Below are positions 1-7,857 of a stretch of DNA of 64,000 nt, piece after piece. The first letter of the stretch is position 1. Each line of letters begins with the position of its first letter. Both the position numbers and the translations under genes were made by a program. This DNA is from Planotetraspora silvatica (GTDB lineage: Bacteria > Actinomycetota > Actinomycetes > Streptosporangiales > Streptosporangiaceae): positions 62,001 through 126,000 of the forward strand of contig NZ_BOOQ01000032.1 in the NCBI RefSeq assembly GCF_016863315.1, written 5' to 3'. The notes beneath the pieces were generated by a model. That model saw nothing but the letters and a program-made list of their open reading frames with translations. It made no database searches and was not told the DNA's origin.

Positions 1-330
1 ATGATCGTCGGCTCCTTCCTCACCAAGCGGCTCGGGATCGACTGGCGGATCGGCGCGGACCACTTCAACGATCTGCTGCTGGACGCCGACATCCCCAACA
101 ACTGCGGCAACTGGCAGTGGGTCGCGGGCACCGGCAACGACACCCGGCCGAACCGCGTGCTCAACCCCCTCCGCCAGGCCAAGAAGGTCGATCCCGACGG
201 CGAGTGCGTGAGGCGGTACGTCCCCGAGCTCGCCGGCCTCCCCGGATCGACCGTCCACGAGCCCTGGCGGCATCCTGCCCCGGTGCCCGGCTACCCCGCG
301 CCGATGCTCAACGAGCGGCTCCTTCCGTGA
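1..330 (+). CDS. phrB: Deoxyribodipyrimidine photolyase / cryptochrome, C-terminal part (cut by window edge)
   Basis: This is the last ~109 residues of an FAD-binding photolyase. The visible run SFLTKRLGIDWRIGADHF, then NNCGNWQWVAGTG and RVLNPLRQAKKVDPDGECV, is the FAD/DNA-lesion-binding C-terminal core of the family, ending near the usual YVPEL. In the family this enzyme repairs cyclobutane pyrimidine dimers with blue light. The ATG at position 1 is internal; the true start lies left of the window. NNCGNW replaces the more usual NNNGNW. The 159 bases between its stop and the next gene show no feature I can support. Confidence 0.85.
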   Translation: MIVGSFLTKRLGIDWRIGADHFNDLLLDADIPNNCGNWQWVAGTGNDTRPNRVLNPLRQAKKVDPDGECVRRYVPELAGLPGSTVHEPWRHPAPVPGYPAPMLNERLLP

Positions 331-489
331 CCTCGGGCAGCGTCCCCAGATCATGGGTGTACAGCCGTCCTCACGGCGGGCGAGAACGGCCCGGCGACCG
401 GAGACGAGGAGATCATCGACACCCTCGCCGCCCTGCTGCATCGCGGCCTCGCCGGAACACCGTCCCACCCGTCGTGAAGGCCGGGCCCG

Positions 490-1704
490 TCACACGGTGA
501 TCAGGCCGTGCGGGTCGAGGACGTACTTGCGAGCCGCTCCGTGGTCGAACTCCTCATATCCGTGAGGCGCCTGGTCGAGCGGCAGGACGGTCGGGTTGAC
601 CGCCTTCGCGATCTGCACGCGGTCGTTGAGTATCGCCATCATGAGCTTGCGGTGATACCGCATGACCGGGCACTGTCCGGTGACGAACGAGTGCGCCTTG
701 GCCCATCCGAGGCCCAGCCGGATCGACAGCGACCCCTCCTTGGCCGCGTCGTCCTTGGCTCCGGGATCGCCGGTGACGTACAGCCCGGGAATGCCCAGCC
801 TGCCGCCGGCCCTGGTGACCCGCATCAGGGTGTTGAGCACGGTGGCGGGCGCCTCCTCGGCGCCGGGCCCGTGCCCCTTGGCCTCGAATCCGACCGCGTC
901 GACGCCCGCGTCCACCTCGGGAACGCCGAGGATCTGCTCGATCTGCTCGCCCGGGTCGCCGTCCGCCACGTTCACGGTCTCGCAGCCGAAGCTGTGCGCC
1001 TGGGCCAGCCGGTCCTTGTTGAGGTCGCCGACGATGACCACCGCGGCGCCGAGCAGGAAGGCCGAGCACGCCGCGGCGAGCCCCACCGGTCCCGCGCCGG
1101 CGACGTAGACCGTCGACCCGCTGGTCACGCCCGCCGACACGCAGCCGTGGTAGCCCGTCGGGAAGATGTCCGCGAGCATGGCCAGGTCGAGGATCTTCTC
1201 CATCGCCTGATCCCTGTCGGGGAACCTGAGCAGGTTCCAGTCGGCGTAGGGCACCAGGACGTACTCCGCCTGACCGCCCGGCCAGCCGCCCATGTCCACA
1301 TAGCCGTACGCTCCGCCCGGCTGCTCGGGGTTGACCCGCTCGCAGATGTGGGTGTCGCCCGACTTGCAGTTGCGGCAGCGGCCGCACGCGATGTTGAACG
1401 GCACCGACACCAGGTCGCCGACCTTGATCACCTCGACGTCGGGGCCGACCTCCACCACCTCACCGGTGATCTCGTGGCCGAGGACGAGTCCGGGCGGGGC
1501 GGTGGTGCGGCCGCGGACCATGTGCTGGTCGCTCCCGCAGATGTTGGTGGCGACCGGTTTGACGATCGCCCCGTGCCCGACCTTCCGTCCGACGTTGGCC
1601 GGAGGCACCCCCGGCCCCTCCTTGAGCTCGAACTCGGGATAGTCGGTGTCGACGATCTCTACATGTCCTGGCCCCTCGTACACGACAGCCTTGTTGCCCG
1701 GCAT
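490..1704 (-). CDS. fdhA: Glutathione-independent formaldehyde dehydrogenase (zinc alcohol dehydrogenase family)
   Basis: A 404-residue zinc-dependent medium-chain dehydrogenase of the glutathione-independent formaldehyde dehydrogenase type, which oxidises formaldehyde to formate with NAD. Catalytic zinc ligands are visible as Cys56 (NICGSDQH) and His77 (GHE). The structural zinc is held by Cys107, Cys110, Cys113 and Cys121. The Rossmann motif GAGPVG is at 203-208. The long insertion relative to ordinary alcohol dehydrogenases and the C-terminal KYVLDPHG agree with the family. The ATG start follows a GGAAGGAAG Shine-Dalgarno. It lies downstream of selA-selB on the same strand, 130 bp away. 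The formate it makes is the substrate of the selenocysteine formate dehydrogenase further along, so the locus looks like a formaldehyde oxidation unit. That link is an inference from position. Confidence 0.92.
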   Translation of the reverse strand: MPGNKAVVYEGPGHVEIVDTDYPEFELKEGPGVPPANVGRKVGHGAIVKPVATNICGSDQHMVRGRTTAPPGLVLGHEITGEVVEVGPDVEVIKVGDLVSVPFNIACGRCRNCKSGDTHICERVNPEQPGGAYGYVDMGGWPGGQAEYVLVPYADWNLLRFPDRDQAMEKILDLAMLADIFPTGYHGCVSAGVTSGSTVYVAGAGPVGLAAACSAFLLGAAVVIVGDLNKDRLAQAHSFGCETVNVADGDPGEQIEQILGVPEVDAGVDAVGFEAKGHGPGAEEAPATVLNTLMRVTRAGGRLGIPGLYVTGDPGAKDDAAKEGSLSIRLGLGWAKAHSFVTGQCPVMRYHRKLMMAILNDRVQIAKAVNPTVLPLDQAPHGYEEFDHGAARKYVLDPHGLITV

Positions 1705-1836
1705 GATGGCGGCTTCCTTCCTTGCCGAGTCTCCGGCCGCCGGCTGCGACGAGGACGGGGGGTGGGGGGCGGCCGAGCGGCCGTCACCGGGCCCTCGGGC
1801 GACGACGGCCCTTTGACTCGAAGGTATACCTGCTGG

Positions 1837-3597
1837 TCAGGAGCCGCCTACCCGGCATCTGCGGTGGTAGTCGTCCACCCGCTCGGTGAGTCCCTGGCGG
1901 TCGAGATGCTCCAGGAGGGGGACCGCGACCCTGCGGCTGGTGCCGAGGGCGGTCCTGGCCTGGCTGACCGTGAAGGGCTGGGGCAGCCCCGCCAGCACCG
2001 CCGCCGCCCTGGCGTCCGCCCCGGGCAGCAGCACGATCCCGTCGGCCACCCGCAGCAGCGCCCCGGCCCGTACGGCTGCCGCCAGCTCACGGGGACCCAG
2101 CCCCAGATCGGTGAGGCGTCCCGCCTCCGGCGCGAGAAAGGGGTGCGCGGACAACTCCGCGCCCAGCCTCCGGACGGCTCCGGCCACGGACGCGGGCAGG
2201 CCGCCGGACGGTCCGCAGGCGATCCGGCCGCCCGCCGCCTCGAGCGGAGGCCGCACCAGGGCCGTGACCAGCCTCCGGTCGGGCAGCCCGAGCGCATGGC
2301 GGGCCGCCTCCACCGGCATCCCGGGCTCCAGGGGATGGTCGGCCGCGTGCTCGCGCACCACCTCGGCCAGCCGTCCGGCCAGCCGGGACCAGTGGGCGGG
2401 ATCGGCGTGCCAGTCCCCTTCCACCGGCGGGCCGGGGAGGTCGCAGCCCATGGCCAGAAGTTGCTCTCCGCGCAGCAGCCGGTGGACGCGGAGCAGGGAC
2501 TCCGCGTCCAGGCTCGCCGCGGCGAGTTCGTCGGCGCGAGCCCGGGCCGCGCCCCGCCGGCCGAGCTCGGGCGGCCGCACGTCGAGGACCCGCGCCCCGG
2601 CGAGCACGCGCGACGCCCGGTGGCCGCCGGGATCACGCAGCAGCAGGAGGTCACCGAGGTGAAGCGGCAGCCGCCTGCCGAGGCGCAGCCGTGCGGCCGG
2701 CCCGCCGAGCGGCCGCACGTCGCAGAGAATCGCCGCGGACCCGATGTGGGCGATCAGCCGCCTCGGCAACGGACCCGAGAAGCCCGGCGCGGCGGAGATC
2801 CGCACGTCGACCAGGTCGCTCGAGGTCCAGGCACCAGGCGTGACGAGGGCCCGTCCACGCTCCGGCACGGCCCTGCCTCGCAGGTTGACCGCGACCCTCG
2901 CCACTCCGGTCGCCGAGTCCACCCGCTTCTTCAGCGACTCCAGGGCCCGGATCCCGACCGGTTCGCCGTCCATCTCCAGCTCGTCGCCGACCGCGACGCG
3001 GCCTGCGGGAAGCGTCCCCGTCACCACCGTCCCGCTGCCGCGCACGCTGAAGACCCGGTCGATCCACAAGCGCACCGGGGCCGCGGGGTCGGGAACGGGC
3101 AGGGCCGCCACCAGCCGGTCCAGGGCCGCTCGCAGCTCGCCGAGCCCCTCCCCCGTGCGCCCGCTCACGACCAGCGCCTCGACTCGGCCGAGACCGCCCT
3201 CCGCCAGGCGGGCGCGTGCCTCCCGGACGGCGGGCCCGGGGTCGGCGAGGTCGGCGCGGGTCACGACGAGCAGGCCCAGCCGTACGCCGAGGATCTCCAG
3301 CGCCACCAGATGCTCCTCCGACTGGGGCATCCAGCCCTCGTCGGCGGCCACCACGAACATCACGGCGGGCACCGGGCCGATCCCGGCGAGCATCGTGCCG
3401 AGGAACCGCTCGTGTCCCGGCACGTCGACGAACGCGACCCGCTCCCCCGACGGCAGGGCCGTCCAGGCGAAGCCGAGCTCGATCGTCAGCCCCCGCCTGC
3501 GCTCCTCCTCCAGCCGGTCGGGTTCCATCCCGGTGAGCGCCCTGACCAGGGTCGACTTGCCGTGGTCGACATGGCCGGCGGTCGCGATGACGTGCAT
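1837..3597 (-). CDS. selB: Selenocysteine-specific translation elongation factor SelB
   Basis: A 586-residue EF-Tu-like GTPase that delivers Sec-tRNA to the ribosome at UGA codons carrying a SECIS hairpin. The G1 loop GHVDHGKST is at residues 8-16, G3 DVPGHE at 58-63, and a TRAD variant of the NKxD loop at 113-116. After the G domain come the EF-Tu-like beta domains and a C-terminal region of the length expected for the winged helices that bind SECIS RNA. The start codon overlaps the selA stop by one base (TGATG), so the two are translationally coupled. The cognate tRNA, SelD and a SECIS-bearing formate dehydrogenase are all in this window. Confidence 0.97.
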   Translation of the reverse strand: MHVIATAGHVDHGKSTLVRALTGMEPDRLEEERRRGLTIELGFAWTALPSGERVAFVDVPGHERFLGTMLAGIGPVPAVMFVVAADEGWMPQSEEHLVALEILGVRLGLLVVTRADLADPGPAVREARARLAEGGLGRVEALVVSGRTGEGLGELRAALDRLVAALPVPDPAAPVRLWIDRVFSVRGSGTVVTGTLPAGRVAVGDELEMDGEPVGIRALESLKKRVDSATGVARVAVNLRGRAVPERGRALVTPGAWTSSDLVDVRISAAPGFSGPLPRRLIAHIGSAAILCDVRPLGGPAARLRLGRRLPLHLGDLLLLRDPGGHRASRVLAGARVLDVRPPELGRRGAARARADELAAASLDAESLLRVHRLLRGEQLLAMGCDLPGPPVEGDWHADPAHWSRLAGRLAEVVREHAADHPLEPGMPVEAARHALGLPDRRLVTALVRPPLEAAGGRIACGPSGGLPASVAGAVRRLGAELSAHPFLAPEAGRLTDLGLGPRELAAAVRAGALLRVADGIVLLPGADARAAAVLAGLPQPFTVSQARTALGTSRRVAVPLLEHLDRQGLTERVDDYHRRCRVGGS

Positions 3598-4886
3598 CAG
3601 CGGCTCGCCGCCAGCACGGCCCTCGCCACGTCACCGTCCTGCCCCGCGTGAACGGCGCGCAGGTCGAGCAGCAGCCTGCCGCCCTCCACCCTGCCGACGA
3701 CGGGCGGATCCCCCGTCCGCAGCGGTGCGGCGAGCCGCTCCGGCAGGCTCACCGCCGCGCTGGGCAGGGACACCCCGGGCGCCGCGCCGCCGCCCACGGT
3801 CGCCTCCGCCGGTACGGCTCTCGCGTCGATCCCCGATCCGGCCAGCACGCCCGCCAGTGCCTCCGCGCGGTCGAGCAGCTCTCGGGGGTCGGCGTGGAGC
3901 GCCTGATGGACGGGCGGGGCGGGTCCGCGCAACGTGGCCTCCAGGGCCGCGAGCGTCACCTTGCCGACCCGCAGCGCGCGGGCGAGCGGATGCCGCCTGC
4001 ACCGCTCGACGAGGTCGTGCCGCCCGAGCAGGAGCCCCGCCTGGGGACCGCCGAGGAGTTTGTCGGCACTGGCCGTGACCAGGTGGGCCCCGGCCATCAG
4101 CGTGCTCGCCGCGTCGGGCTCGTCGGGCAGCAGCGGCTCGCGCTCCAGCAGCCCCGAGCCGATGTCGGACACCACCGGCACGCCGAGCCGGGCCAGGTCT
4201 CCCACTGCGGCGGAACCGGTGAACCCCTCGATCCGGAAATTCGAGGGGTGGACCTTGAGCACGAAACCGGTCTCCGGCCCCACGGCCGCGCGGTAGTCGG
4301 CGAGCGTGGTGCGGTTAGTGGTGCCGACCTCACGCAGTCGCGCGCCGGTCGAGACCAGCAGGTCGGGGATCCGGAAGCCGTCACCGATCTCCACCAGTTC
4401 GCCGCGGCTGACCACGATCTCCCGTCCCGCGGCGAGGGCGGTGGCGACCAGGACGAGCGCGGCGGCGTTGTTGTTGACCACGTGCACGTCGTCCGCGGCG
4501 GGCACGGCGTCCGCGAGCGCCGCAAGGGCGGTCCTGCCCCGCCTGGCCCGGGCGCCCGTGGCCAGGTCGAACTCCACGTCGGCCGGGCCCGCCACCGCGG
4601 CCGCGGCCTCGACGGCCGCGGGTGACAGAGGCGCTCTGCCGAGGTTGGTGTGGAGGAGGACCCCGGTCATGTTGATCACTGGGCGCAGGTGGGTGGCGTG
4701 CGGGGGAAGCGCCGCCAGGGCCGCGCCGGCGACGTCCTCCGGCTCGATCTCGCCCTGCCGTACGCGCTGCTGGGCGGCGGCGATCGCGTCCTTGACCACC
4801 GCCCGCCCGAGCCGCTCAGCCGTCGCGGCCAGGCGCGGGTCGGCGAGCACGGCGTCGGTGCGCGGCACGCGCCTTCGTCGGTCCAC
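3597..4886 (-). CDS. selA: L-seryl-tRNA(Sec) selenium transferase SelA
   Basis: A 429-residue PLP enzyme that converts Ser-tRNA(Sec) to Sec-tRNA(Sec) with selenophosphate. The PLP lysine is Lys276 in SADKLLGGPQAG. Other family marks are LLHTNLGRAPLS near 77-88, NNNAAALVL at 138-146 and DIGSGLL at 241-247. The N-terminal helical domain expected to bind tRNA(Sec) is present, and the length is a little short of the usual 450-470. It forms a two-gene operon with selB. The gene just upstream on the same strand is a LysR regulator whose stop is 46 bp away, so read-through from it is possible. Confidence 0.97.
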   Translation of the reverse strand: MDRRRRVPRTDAVLADPRLAATAERLGRAVVKDAIAAAQQRVRQGEIEPEDVAGAALAALPPHATHLRPVINMTGVLLHTNLGRAPLSPAAVEAAAAVAGPADVEFDLATGARARRGRTALAALADAVPAADDVHVVNNNAAALVLVATALAAGREIVVSRGELVEIGDGFRIPDLLVSTGARLREVGTTNRTTLADYRAAVGPETGFVLKVHPSNFRIEGFTGSAAVGDLARLGVPVVSDIGSGLLEREPLLPDEPDAASTLMAGAHLVTASADKLLGGPQAGLLLGRHDLVERCRRHPLARALRVGKVTLAALEATLRGPAPPVHQALHADPRELLDRAEALAGVLAGSGIDARAVPAEATVGGGAAPGVSLPSAAVSLPERLAAPLRTGDPPVVGRVEGGRLLLDLRAVHAGQDGDVARAVLAASR

Positions 4887-4932
4887 ACTTCAACGTACAG
4901 CGCCACCCGCTCTCACCTGCGACGACGCGCAG

Positions 4933-5823
4933 TCACAGGGCTTCGCCGGACGCGAGTTCGGACACGACGGCGGCGAATCCCCGCACGAGGGGATTGTCCG
5001 CGCCGTCGACCCAGGCGAGGGCCACCTTCAGTGGTTCGACGTCGGTGAGCGGGACCCAGGCGAGATCGGGGCGGGCGTAGTAACGGGCCATGCTGTGGGG
5101 TGCGAAGCAGATGGCCGTGCCTTCGGCGACCTGCTCGAGCATCTCCTCGACGTTGTCGTTGGTCGGTCCCCACCGTGGCGCCGACCCGTCCGGTCTGGGG
5201 TTGACCGCCCACCAGTCCACCCAGGCCCGTGGTGCCCGTTCTGTCCACATCAGCGGTTCGTCGTTGACCTCGAGCACGGAGATGCCGTCGCGGCGGGCGA
5301 GCGCGTGGCCGGACGGCAGGCCGACGACCCGGGGCTCGGTGTGCACGATCTCCGCGTGCAGGCCGGCGAGGTCGGCGGGCAGCCAGACGAAGGCGACGTC
5401 CACCCGGCCGTCGCGCAGCGCCGTGACCTCCTCGCTCCAGTCGAACCGCTTCGGCTCGACCCGCACGCCGGGATTGCGGCGGGCGAACTCGGCCCGCGCC
5501 CGGGTGGTGAGCTCGCCGGCGCCGCTGGCCTCGAAGCCCACCCGCAGCACCCCGGTCTCGCCGCGCAGGTGCCGCTCCGCGACGGCCGCCACCCGTGCGG
5601 CCTGGAGCAGGGTCCGGCGTGCCTCCGCGACGACGTCACGTCCGGCCACCGTCTCGGTGACGCCTCCGGCGTGGCGGTCGAACCGCCGCACACCGAGCTC
5701 GGATTCCAGGTTCTTGAGGGCGTATGAGAGGGCGGGCTGGCTCACGTACAGCCGTTCCGCGGCCCGCCCGAGGTTTCCCACATCGGCGATCGTGACGAGA
5801 TAGCGCAGCTGACGCAGCTCCAT
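4933..5823 (-). CDS. LysR family transcriptional regulator
   Basis: A 296-residue LysR-type regulator. The N-terminal winged helix-turn-helix is clear in residues 1-60 (MELRQLRYLVTIADVGNLGR, then LYVSQPALSYALKNLE). The rest is a periplasmic-binding-like effector domain. It is divergent from a short-chain dehydrogenase gene, the classic LysR arrangement, and a palindrome with T-N11-A spacing lies 8 bp upstream of its start codon, so autoregulation and control of the dehydrogenase are likely. The effector is not readable from sequence. It is unlikely to be part of the selenocysteine machinery although it sits between selA and tRNA-Sec. Confidence 0.93.
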   Translation of the reverse strand: MELRQLRYLVTIADVGNLGRAAERLYVSQPALSYALKNLESELGVRRFDRHAGGVTETVAGRDVVAEARRTLLQAARVAAVAERHLRGETGVLRVGFEASGAGELTTRARAEFARRNPGVRVEPKRFDWSEEVTALRDGRVDVAFVWLPADLAGLHAEIVHTEPRVVGLPSGHALARRDGISVLEVNDEPLMWTERAPRAWVDWWAVNPRPDGSAPRWGPTNDNVEEMLEQVAEGTAICFAPHSMARYYARPDLAWVPLTDVEPLKVALAWVDGADNPLVRGFAAVVSELASGEAL

Positions 5824-5830
5824 CCAGCGA

Positions 5831-5849
5831 TCATAAATCCTCTTTATGA
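5831..5849. promoter_or_regulatory. LysR-type operator (TCATAAA-N5-TTTATGA)
   Basis: A perfect 7-bp inverted repeat, TCATAAA and TTTATGA, separated by 5 bp, fitting the T-N11-A rule for LysR boxes. It sits in the 105-bp divergent gap between lysR and the dehydrogenase, 8 bp from the lysR start. It is AT-rich against a very GC-rich background. The role is inferred from position and symmetry. Confidence 0.65.
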
Positions 5850-5928
5850 CCTAGACGACCTTCTGTCTTGGACGCGGAAGGGCATCCGCTGGCATCAATG
5901 GAGGCGTTCCCCACTGAGGAGATTCGCG

Positions 5929-6780
5929 ATGAACACTGAGCATGAGCCGTCCGGCAGGGTCTGGTTGATCACGGGCGCGTCCTCCGGTTTCGGCCGGTCG
6001 ATCGCCGAGGCGGCCCTGGACGTCGGCGACACCGTGGTGGCCACCGCGCGCAGGCCGGAGGTCCTCGACGACCTGGTCGCGGCACATCCCGGCCGGGCGG
6101 TCGCGGTGCCGCTGGACGTGACCGACAGCGCGCGGATCGCCGCCGTCGTCGCCGAGGTGATCCTTTGGCACGGGCGGGTCGACGTCCTGGTCAACAACGC
6201 CGGCCGCGGGCACCTCGGCGCGGTCGAGGAGACCACCGACCAGGAGTTGCGCGAGCTGATGGACCTGCACTTCTTCGGCCCCGCCACGCTGACGAGGGCG
6301 GTGCTGCCGCACATGCGCCGGCAGGGGTCGGGCGTGATCGTCCAGATGAGCAGCATGGGCGGCCGCTTCTCGTTCCCCGGCGTGGGCGCCTACTCGGCGA
6401 CCAAGTTCGCCCTCGAGGGGCTCTCGCAGGCTCTATCCCAGGAGGTCGCCCCGTTCGGGATCAAGGTGCTGATCGTGGAGCCCGGATCGTTCCGTACCGG
6501 CCTCGCGAGCGCCTCCTCCACCCAGTCGGCGGCGATCCCCGGCTACGAGGGCACCGTCGGGATCGTCCGCACCGAGTTCCCGAGCTCGGACGGGAAGCAG
6601 CCGGGCGACCCCGCGAAGGCCGCCGCGGCCATCCTCACCGCGTTGGAGGCGGAGGAGACGCCGCTGCAACTGCCCCTGGGCGACGACGCCACCGACGCGA
6701 TCCTCGCCCGCCTCGACGCCTCCCGCGCCGAGACGCTGGCCTGGGAGCGGATCAGCCGCGGCACCGGCTTCGACGCCTGA
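5929..6780 (+). CDS. Short-chain dehydrogenase/reductase (SDR)
   Basis: A 283-residue classical SDR. The cofactor loop TGASSGFG is at about residues 15-22, NNAG near 91-94, and the catalytic residues are Ser in MSSMGG and YSATK (Tyr and Lys) near 153-157. The first strand and ATARR suggest NADP use. The C-terminal substrate region is of the ketoreductase-like type often called oxidoreductase in actinobacteria; the substrate is unknown. GAGGAGATTCGCG precedes the ATG. It is transcribed away from the LysR gene and probably regulated by it. Confidence 0.92.
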   Translation: MNTEHEPSGRVWLITGASSGFGRSIAEAALDVGDTVVATARRPEVLDDLVAAHPGRAVAVPLDVTDSARIAAVVAEVILWHGRVDVLVNNAGRGHLGAVEETTDQELRELMDLHFFGPATLTRAVLPHMRRQGSGVIVQMSSMGGRFSFPGVGAYSATKFALEGLSQALSQEVAPFGIKVLIVEPGSFRTGLASASSTQSAAIPGYEGTVGIVRTEFPSSDGKQPGDPAKAAAAILTALEAEETPLQLPLGDDATDAILARLDASRAETLAWERISRGTGFDA

Positions 6781-6795
6781 CGCCGGGCGCCGTAA

Positions 6796-6834
6796 GCGGA
6801 GGCGGACGGGAATCGAACCCGCCAGGCCGAGGAC
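6796..6834 (-). repeat. 39-bp direct repeat of the tRNA-Sec 3' end (distal att-like copy)
   Basis: These 39 bases are identical to 7590-7628. They match the tRNA-Sec 3' half: acceptor 3' strand, discriminator base, T arm and half of the long variable arm, without the full CCA. Only a fragment of the tRNA is present, so this is not a second tRNA gene. A copy of a tRNA 3' end placed downstream of the intact tRNA is the usual footprint of an integrative element. Confidence 0.85.
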
Positions 6835-6847
6835 GCCTCACGCAGGC

Positions 6848-7309
6848 TCAGCCGCATGCCACCCGGTTGACGTACCGCGTGATGTAGTTCCCCTGGGCGT
6901 TGGGCCCGGAGACGTCCGCGATCCCCGCCTGAAGCCAGATGCACATGCCCTTGCCGTACACCTTCGCCGGACCCGCGTAGTACTTGTACATGCCGCTGTC
7001 GGAAGCGAAGTTGTTCTTGACGTGATTGTCGTCGTAGGCACTGTTGTTGATCGTGATGTAGATGTGCGTCGCCAGGCCGTAGAAGACGTAACTGGTCCGC
7101 TTCACGGCGGCGGCGCAATTCCAGCCGGTGCTGGAGTCGTAGTACAGGTGGATGTCGCCGACCGTGCCGTACTCGTCGTACACCGGCCAGCTGCCGACGT
7201 CGGTACCTGTGCAGCCGTACGCGCCCGCGTTGGCCGCGGTGGCCGGCGCGACCAGGAGGCCGGCCGCGATCGTCAACATCGCTCCCACTTGCAGCAGCTT
7301 CTTGAACAC
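6848..7309 (-). CDS. Small secreted protein, unknown function
   Basis: A 153-residue protein with a Sec signal peptide (FKKLLQVGAMLTIAAGLLV, cleavage likely after ANA near residue 28). The mature part is rich in Tyr, Asn, Gly and aromatic residues with about four Cys, typical of compact disulfide-bonded exported proteins. GTG start with GGAGACGATC upstream. I do not recognise a catalytic motif. Its Asn/Lys/Tyr content and AT-richer codons differ from the flanking genes, which fits foreign origin. It is the only gene between the two tRNA-Sec 3' repeats and ends 13 bp from the distal repeat. Confidence 0.8.
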   Translation of the reverse strand: MFKKLLQVGAMLTIAAGLLVAPATAANAGAYGCTGTDVGSWPVYDEYGTVGDIHLYYDSSTGWNCAAAVKRTSYVFYGLATHIYITINNSAYDDNHVKNNFASDSGMYKYYAGPAKVYGKGMCIWLQAGIADVSGPNAQGNYITRYVNRVACG

Positions 7310-7587
7310 GATCGTCTCCCCGTATCTAGTTGATCATCGTACGGTACGGGATGACTGGCGGCTTTTGCGATCATTTCGACCACAAAATCCATGCCTGACC
7401 CTCTGCGGAATCTGCTCGCCCGTTGAGAAGAGCGGTCGATGTGACCGCCGAGCCGGTGCCGGCGGAGAAGGTGGTTGCGCTCATCCCGGCTTCCGCGGCC
7501 GTCTCTCGGGCGATCAGGCCGTGATGCGGGCACCCCCGGGGTGGCACGCACAGGGCGTGACGGGGTGTTCTCCCTGGTGGAAATGGG

Positions 7588-7683
7588 TGGCGGAGGCGGA
7601 CGGGAATCGAACCCGCCAGGCCGAGGACCTCGGCCTCGTCGGTTTTGAAGACCGCGGGGGCCACCAGGCGCCCAGACACCTCC
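7588..7683 (-). tRNA. selC: tRNA-Sec (selenocysteine, anticodon UCA)
   Basis: A 96-nt tRNA reading from 7683 to 7588 with the 3' CCA encoded (7588-7590). The acceptor begins GGAGGTG and closes with CGCCTCC plus discriminator G. The anticodon TCA (complement of 7646-7648) sits in a CTTCAAA loop. The T arm is GCGGG-TTCGATT-CCCGT. The variable arm is long with a 7-bp GGCCGAG/CTCGGCC stem, and the D stem is extended, both hallmarks of tRNA-Sec. Position 8 (T) faces C across the acceptor, so the eighth acceptor pair is not Watson-Crick here. It is divergent from selD. Confidence 0.96.
7590..7628 (-). repeat. 39-bp repeat within tRNA-Sec (proximal att-like copy)
   Basis: The 3' part of the tRNA-Sec gene, identical over 39 bp to 6796-6834 in the same orientation. 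It covers one base of CCA, the discriminator, acceptor 3' strand, T arm and half the variable arm. Confidence 0.85.
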
Positions 7684-7756
7684 AGGAGAAAACCTAACCC
7701 GAACCGGGTACGGCTCTTGCGGCACGCCACGACGTGGCGTGCCATGTCAGGGGCTG

Positions 7757-7824
7757 ACCATGGCAGGGGCGGGACCATGGCGGGGGCGGGACCATGGCGG
7801 GGGCGGGACCATGGCGCGGGCAGG
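7757..7824. repeat. 17-bp tandem repeat, about 4 copies, upstream of selD
   Basis: Units of ACCATGGCGGGGGCGGG start at 7757, 7774, 7791 and 7808. The first has one change and the last is degenerate. The array lies between tRNA-Sec and selD, ending 33 bp before the selD ATG. Each unit carries CCATGG, so it also supplies spurious ATGs. Function is unknown; it may be a simple variable-number repeat. Confidence 0.85.
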
Positions 7825-7857
7825 CTGGACGGGCCCCGCGGACCGGAGGAGCGCGGC

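Larger units (their letters stand above)
6796..7628. mobile_element. Candidate remnant integrative element at tRNA-Sec (794-bp repeat-to-repeat unit)
   Basis: The unit runs from one copy of the 39-bp tRNA-Sec 3' repeat to the other and carries a single gene for a small secreted protein. No integrase, excisionase or mobility gene is present, so it is either a decayed island after loss of its integrase or a cargo segment moved in trans. The 278 bp between that gene and the tRNA contain no other supported feature. The insertion leaves a complete, CCA-ending tRNA-Sec at the proximal end, as expected for tRNA-targeted integration. Confidence 0.55.

Noticed and set aside
508-3651. A 1047-aa plus-strand frame over fdhA and selB
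   Set aside because: It is antisense to two certain genes, Arg/Val/His-rich, and has no family similarity. The high GC content produces such shadows.
6796-6834. A second tRNA gene beside tRNA-Sec
   Set aside because: Only the 3' 39 bases are present; acceptor 5' strand, D arm and anticodon arm are missing.
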